This document shows positions 12,484 through 16,344 of a DNA stretch of 16,344 nt, in pieces (the first letter of the stretch is position 1; each line of letters starts with the position of its first letter). Both the position numbers and the translations under genes were made by a program. This DNA is from an uncultured Clostridium sp. GTDB lineage: Bacteria > Bacillota > Clostridia > Lachnospirales > Lachnospiraceae. The DNA lies in NCBI GenBank assembly GCA_900544905.1, contig UQXF01000078.1, positions 1 to 16,344 on the forward strand, read 5' to 3'. The notes beneath the pieces are model-generated. The model worked only from the letters and a program-made list of their open reading frames with translations. It was not told the origin of the DNA and ran no database searches.

Positions 12484-12942
12484 CTACAGTTCCTTTGCAA
12501 AGCACACTGCCCCATCTAAATGATTATATGGAGGATAATTAGCAATTCTATGGTATCCAAGTTTCGTATACAAGCCAACTGCATCTGTCATTATTTCTCT
12601 AGTCTGTAATATGGCTCGTTTATATCCCTGACTTTTAGCCCTTTCTTCAATCTGCTCCATTATAGATTTGGCTATATGCTTTCCACGACAGTCTTCATTT
12701 ACCCACACACGCTTTATTTCAGCGTCTTCCTTATCATATTCTTTAAAACTTCCACAAGCCACAGGGACACCATCTTCATAAGCAATTAGAACATCATGAA
12801 TATCTTTCAGGATGTTGTATGGTACAAAGCCTTTTCTATTCTGTATTCCACCAACCAACTGGCTATAGTAATTTTCAGTAACTTTATAAAAGTCCTTAAA
12901 TGCTTCATCAGAGCCATCTGTCCAAACAAAATCTATTCTCAT
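12484..12942 (-). CDS. GNAT-family N-acetyltransferase
   Basis: The 152-aa protein has the GNAT fold. VPVACGSFKEY (about 60-70) forms beta-3/4, IKRVWVNEDCRGKHIAKSIM (76-95) is motif A with the acetyl-CoA pyrophosphate loop R-G-K-x-I-A, and the C-terminal AVGLYTKLGYHRI (120-132) is motif B. The substrate cannot be told. The ribosome binding site is weak (AAGGGG). It is 59 bp downstream of the Gfo/Idh/MocA gene and 68 bp before the polymerase, with no terminator visible in either gap, so shared transcription is possible. Confidence 0.92.
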   Translation of the reverse strand: MRIDFVWTDGSDEAFKDFYKVTENYYSQLVGGIQNRKGFVPYNILKDIHDVLIAYEDGVPVACGSFKEYDKEDAEIKRVWVNEDCRGKHIAKSIMEQIEERAKSQGYKRAILQTREIMTDAVGLYTKLGYHRIANYPPYNHLDGAVCFAKEL

Positions 12943-13001
12943 CTAATCCAACCCCTTTTGTATTTACACTTCATCCTTATCCGGCTAGACCTTTCTTATT
13001 C

Positions 13002-14033
13002 TCACTCACAGGGATATTTCATCCCCCATTTTTCCCTGATTGCATCTAACAGCTGCATTACCCGCAAAGTCTCACTATGGGGCATCTCTTCACATTCCAC
13101 TTTCCCTTCTTCCATTGCCTTAATACAGGAAAGAACCTCATATTCATACCCATTAATCTGCTCTGGTACCTTATGACAGACAAGCATCTGATGATTGGTG
13201 TCAAACACCCGGATTTCCTCGCAGTTATTGATATTTTGTACTTCAATATATCCCTTCTCTCCATAAATGACGCCTAAACGGTCCGTCGGTGACAGCATAC
13301 TGCTGTGAAGAACCGCCATTTTTCCATCTTCAAAGGTCAGGGTCATACTGTTTACCCAGTCCACTCCCTCCGGAGACATCACTACCGAAGTGTCTACCTT
13401 CTCTATTTCCTTATGAAATACCATCATGGCAAAATTAATGGGATATACCCCTACATCCAGCAATGCACCGCCTGCCAGCTCTGGCTTTTGCAGGCGTTCC
13501 TTATGCTTCATTGCGTACCCCAGATTTGCAGTCAGCGAAACCGGTTCGCCAATTATTCCGCTGGCTATTATATCATCAATCATATTCCGGCTTGGCATAT
13601 ACCTTGTCCAGATTGCCTCCGCCAACAAAAGCTTCTTTTCCCTTGCAAGGTTTATCAATTCCTCAGCCTGCTTTGCGTTTACCGTAAATGCCTTTTCCAC
13701 CAGAACATTTTTACCGTGTTCTAAACACATTTTAGCATGCTGGTAGTGATGGGAGTGGGGAGAAGCAACGTACACAAGCTCTACCGCTTCATCCTCCAGC
13801 ATTTCCTCATAAGAGCCGTAAGCTTTTTCAAACCCCCACTGAGCGGTAAACGCCTTTGCCCGTTCATAATTTCTGGACGCAACTGCGTAAAGCTCTATCT
13901 GTGTTTTTCCTGCTTTCTCTTGCACTATCTCAGCTTTTTCTGATACATATTCTCTATTCATTTTTTGTATTCCCACTACTGCTTCTGCCATGCTTTGGGC
14001 GATTTTTCCCGGTGCCAAAATTGCAAATTTCAT
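13002..14033 (-). CDS. Gfo/Idh/MocA-family oxidoreductase
   Basis: The 343-aa NAD(P)-dependent dehydrogenase begins MKFAILAPGKIAQSM, the Rossmann loop, and has VASPHSHHYQHA (89-100) and the EKAFT motif (113-117), where Lys 114 is catalytic and the usual Pro is Ala. The C-terminal sheet domain starts near 130 and contains GGALLDVGVYPI. It resembles the dihydrodiol/glucose-fructose oxidoreductase branch; substrate unknown, probably a sugar or polyol derivative. A charged insertion of about 25 residues (22-46) separates beta-1/alpha-A from beta-2, which is unusual. The start has AGGAGG six bases upstream. It lies 89 bp after glmS, which is suggestive of a sugar link but not proof. Confidence 0.92.
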   Translation of the reverse strand: MKFAILAPGKIAQSMAEAVVGIQKMNREYVSEKAEIVQEKAGKTQIELYAVASRNYERAKAFTAQWGFEKAYGSYEEMLEDEAVELVYVASPHSHHYQHAKMCLEHGKNVLVEKAFTVNAKQAEELINLAREKKLLLAEAIWTRYMPSRNMIDDIIASGIIGEPVSLTANLGYAMKHKERLQKPELAGGALLDVGVYPINFAMMVFHKEIEKVDTSVVMSPEGVDWVNSMTLTFEDGKMAVLHSSMLSPTDRLGVIYGEKGYIEVQNINNCEEIRVFDTNHQMLVCHKVPEQINGYEYEVLSCIKAMEEGKVECEEMPHSETLRVMQLLDAIREKWGMKYPCE

Positions 14034-14122
14034 ACATTCCCTCCTATGCTTTCCATTGAATATACCACATTTCAGATTCGTCCTTCTACCTCATTTTGCA
14101 GACACTAAATTTCCTTCATCTG

Positions 14123-15943
14123 TTACTCAACCGTCACTACCTTTGCCAGGTTTCTCGGCTTATCCACATCAAAGCCTTTGTCCGCAGATACATAATAGGC
14201 AAATAGCTGCAATGCCACAGAAGCCGGAAATACCATAAATGCATCCTCCATATCCGGCAATGCAATCAACTCATATTCCTGACTGAAATCTCCTGCCAGT
14301 TCTTCCTTTATAAAAAGTACAACATTTGCACCCCTGGCTCTTACTTCCTTAATATTGGACAGCTCCTTTGAAAGTAGATTTCTCTGGGTAACAGCCGCTA
14401 CCACCGGTGTCTCCTCCGTAATCAGCGCAATCGGTCCGTGTTTCAGCTCACCGGAGGCATAGGCTTCAGAATGAATATAAGACACCTCCTTCAGCTTTAA
14501 AGAGCCTTCTAAGAGTATGGCATAATCCAGTCCTCTGCCAATCATAAATAAATCTCTGGCATCCAAAACCTGTCTCGCAAGCACATGGATATCCTTTCTC
14601 TTTTCCAGAACGTTTTTCATCACTTCCGGGACACGCTCCAGCTCACTTACAAAGTTCTTTACCTGTCCTGCTGTATAGTTTCCCCGCAATAATGCCATTT
14701 TTGCAATGACAAGATAAAAAACAGAAAGCTGCGTCGTATAAGCCTTTGTACTGGCAACCGCAATTTCCGGTCCTGCATTTGTGTATAATACATAATCGCT
14801 TTCCCTTGCAATGGAAGAACCTCTCACATTAATGATTGAAAGACATTTTGCCCCCTGGCGTTTCGCATACTTTACCGCCTCTAATGTATCTATGGTCTCA
14901 CCGGACTGGGACACGGCAATAACCAGGGTATCCTCATCCATAACCGGATTTCCATACATAAACTCCGAAGCCAGCTCCACATCAATGTGCATACGCAGAA
15001 TGGATTTTACCAGCGCTTTTGCCACCAGCCCCACATGCATCGCCGTACCACAGGCTGTCACGCAGATTCTCTTGCAATTTAAAAACAGTTCATCCGGTAT
15101 TCCGTCCTTTGTAAAATCCGGCAGTCCGTTTTGGGTTTTATCAGAAATCGTATTCCGGATTGCCTCCGGCTGCTCCATAATTTCCTTTTCCATATAAAAC
15201 GGATACCCGTTTTTTCCCGCACTGTTTACCTGCCAGTCAACAATCAAAATTTCCGGTTCTGCCTCGTTTCCGTCTAAATCCGTCAGAAGAAAAGCATCCC
15301 TTTTAAGCTCTAAAATGTGATATTCAGGCACAACAAAATAACGGTCGGTAAAACGGCATAATGCGGTTAAATCCGATGCCAGCATTGTACCCTTCTCACA
15401 CACAGCTGCCACAATGGGACTGACATTTCTGACCGAATAGATAACCTCCGGCTGGTCGGCAAACAGGATAACCAGCGCAAAGGTTCCATTTAGCTTTTCC
15501 ACTGTCTTTTTAATAGCTTCCCTCGGATTTCCCTCATAGTAGTAGTCCAATAATGCCGCAGCCACCTCCGTATCCGTCTCGGAGCACAAAACATCCTTTA
15601 AATGATACTCCGCAATCAGTTCCCGGTAATTTTCAATAATTCCGTTGTGAACCAGCGTTACCTTCCCACACTGGTGCGGATGTGCATTTTCATCACTGAC
15701 ACCGCCGTGGGTTGCCCATCTGGTATGCCCGATTCCACAAGTGGACAGACCATTATCCGAACCACAGATTTTCCTTAAATCGCTGACTCTTCCAGCGCAT
15801 TTATACACATCTGTTTTTGCTGTCACACTATCCCTCACCGCAATACCGGCACTATCGTAACCTCTGTACTCTAAAAGCTCCAGACCATCCAGTAAGACCT
15901 CTTTTACATTTTCATTTCCTATATAACCAATAATTCCACACAT
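14123..15943 (-). CDS. glmS: Glutamine-fructose-6-phosphate aminotransferase (isomerising)
   Basis: The 606-aa enzyme makes glucosamine-6-phosphate from fructose-6-phosphate and glutamine, the first step to UDP-GlcNAc for peptidoglycan. Cys 2 of MCGIIGYIG is the glutaminase nucleophile. GHTRWATHG and HNGIIENY mark the N-terminal Ntn domain (1 to about 240). Two SIS domains follow, with CGTAMHVGL and SQSGETIDTLEA, and the C-terminus DKPRNLAKVVTVE is canonical. The length is standard (about 600-610). Expression is controlled by the glmS ribozyme in its leader. The start has AGAGG about nine bases upstream. No odd features. Confidence 0.98.
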   Translation of the reverse strand: MCGIIGYIGNENVKEVLLDGLELLEYRGYDSAGIAVRDSVTAKTDVYKCAGRVSDLRKICGSDNGLSTCGIGHTRWATHGGVSDENAHPHQCGKVTLVHNGIIENYRELIAEYHLKDVLCSETDTEVAAALLDYYYEGNPREAIKKTVEKLNGTFALVILFADQPEVIYSVRNVSPIVAAVCEKGTMLASDLTALCRFTDRYFVVPEYHILELKRDAFLLTDLDGNEAEPEILIVDWQVNSAGKNGYPFYMEKEIMEQPEAIRNTISDKTQNGLPDFTKDGIPDELFLNCKRICVTACGTAMHVGLVAKALVKSILRMHIDVELASEFMYGNPVMDEDTLVIAVSQSGETIDTLEAVKYAKRQGAKCLSIINVRGSSIARESDYVLYTNAGPEIAVASTKAYTTQLSVFYLVIAKMALLRGNYTAGQVKNFVSELERVPEVMKNVLEKRKDIHVLARQVLDARDLFMIGRGLDYAILLEGSLKLKEVSYIHSEAYASGELKHGPIALITEETPVVAAVTQRNLLSKELSNIKEVRARGANVVLFIKEELAGDFSQEYELIALPDMEDAFMVFPASVALQLFAYYVSADKGFDVDKPRNLAKVVTVE

Positions 15944-15996
15944 ATAAATTACCTCTTCTTTCAGTATATTTTAAGTTCAATCATTTTTTAATCATG

Positions 15997-16144
15997 TTCC
16001 CATCATACCGAATTTGTTTTGCAGTCTCCCGCATATTTGCCGGTACGTCTCGCACTGGGAAGGTACGAAAGGGCGTCCGCCGAATTTTCGATAACCCTTT
16101 TCCTCGTTAACCTGCCAAAAGCTCTTTCGCAGGTGCATGGCGCT
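15997..16144 (-). promoter_or_regulatory. glmS: glmS ribozyme (glucosamine-6-phosphate riboswitch)
   Basis: The minus-strand RNA reads A|GCGCC at the predicted cleavage site (between 16144 and 16143). It continues with the P2/P2.1 core including GTTAACGAGG (near 16105-16114), AGGGTTATCGAAAATTCGGC (16080-16099) and GGACGCCCT. P3 and P4 helices close with TTCCCA/TGGGAA (3' side 15997-16002). This matches the conserved glmS ribozyme core of Firmicutes. Glucosamine-6-phosphate acts as cofactor for self-cleavage, and the cut mRNA is degraded, giving feedback control. The ribozyme ends about 53 bases before the glmS ATG. Confidence 0.96.
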
Positions 16145-16232
16145 AGAAGAGAAATTCAATGTCTGCAATTCTGTTCATAGAATCACGTATCTGAAATGTA
16201 ACCATATTCAGTTGTCAATGTACAACGTAACT

Positions 16233-16238
16233 ACTATA
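16233..16238 (-). promoter_or_regulatory. Possible -10 box of the glmS transcript
   Basis: TATAGT occurs on the minus strand about 89 bases upstream of the ribozyme cleavage site. The -35 region is poor. A perfect TTGACA at 16213-16218 exists but has no good -10 at 16-18 bp. The true glmS promoter is therefore uncertain. Confidence 0.28.
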
Positions 16239-16250
16239 CAACAGGATACC

Positions 16251-16285
16251 AAAAAAAGCTACTTAATTTTTCTTAAAAAAATTAA
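16251..16285 (-). terminator. Possible AT-rich terminator of an upstream gene
   Basis: On the minus strand TTAATTTTT (16277-16285 complement) pairs with AAAAATTAA (16263-16271 complement) around a 5-base loop, and five bases later a T7 run follows. With no GC pairs, it is a weak candidate. It would end a minus-strand gene lying beyond the right end of the contig. Confidence 0.3.
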
Positions 16286-16334
16286 CTTCTCCAGGAAAAA
16301 CCCCTTGTGATTTTCTCTAATTTCTATATAATAC

Positions 16335-16344
16335 CTGTCTCTTA
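16335..16344 (+). other. Start of reverse-complement Tn5 mosaic end (adapter remnant)
   Basis: The final ten bases, CTGTCTCTTA, equal the first ten bases of the reverse complement of the Nextera mosaic end. With a complete adapter at the other end of the contig, this is best read as untrimmed adapter rather than genome. Ten bases could match by chance, but not plausibly at the exact contig end opposite a full adapter. Confidence 0.88.

Noticed and set aside
13305..13746. Long plus-strand ORFs opposite the Gfo/Idh/MocA gene
   Set aside because: Antisense shadows with Cys/His/Tyr-rich peptides typical of reverse-frame translation.
44..16334. CRISPR array, tRNA, rRNA or prophage structural genes
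   Set aside because: No regularly spaced repeats, no tRNA/rRNA sequence and no phage structural proteins were seen.

Overview
The window looks like a chromosomal stretch of a low-to-moderate GC Firmicute, most likely a gut Clostridia/Lachnospiraceae-type organism. The reasons are a glmS ribozyme in front of glmS, AAGGAGG-type ribosome binding sites, a Gram-positive GAAC-N4-GTTC SOS box, and a UmuC-like Y-family polymerase paired with a YolD protein. Genus cannot be fixed from sequence alone. Bases 1-43 are the tail of an Illumina Nextera i5 adapter, and the last 10 bases match the start of the reverse-complement Tn5 mosaic end. The genomic insert is therefore about 44-16334.

Almost all genes lie on the minus strand; the exceptions are an XRE regulator and an apparent small RNA at the left edge. 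From left to right: (1) 44-370 holds two interleaved inverted repeats over a 24-codon ORF (possibly an IS remnant), then a promoter, a structured non-coding RNA and a UUCG-loop terminator. (2) 383-2459 is a likely operon reading leftward: acyl-CoA thioesterase, HAD phosphatase and a standalone SIR2-like protein. (3) 2562-4918 holds a DegV lipid-binding protein and rarA with an SOS box at its transcription start. (4) 5134-6041 is a TipAS-type MerR regulator with its own 19-bp-spacer promoter. (5) 6082-6263 is a second independent structured RNA with its own promoter and terminator. (6) 6266-7692 is a short, divergent cis-prenyltransferase behind an SDR oxidoreductase. (7) 7852-8613 is a divergent module: a 57-aa acidic/tryptophan-rich small protein and an XRE regulator, separated by a consensus promoter with two identical AGAAC-N6-GTTCT sites. 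(8) 8721-10748 holds an SCP2-domain protein and a two-domain polyphosphate:AMP phosphotransferase. (9) 10816-12415 is the Y-family polymerase/YolD pair. (10) 12484-15943 is a GNAT acetyltransferase, a Gfo/Idh/MocA oxidoreductase and glmS. (11) 15997-16144 is the glmS ribozyme.

Most coding content is ordinary housekeeping and stress metabolism: DNA damage tolerance (rarA, Y-pol/YolD), polyphosphate-nucleotide metabolism, and amino-sugar synthesis with feedback control. The parts least explained by known families are the two promoter-plus-terminator RNAs, the small-protein/XRE module, the shortened UppS-like enzyme with its SDR neighbour, and the standalone SIR2 protein, which resembles NADase-type defence effectors but sits in a metabolic operon.
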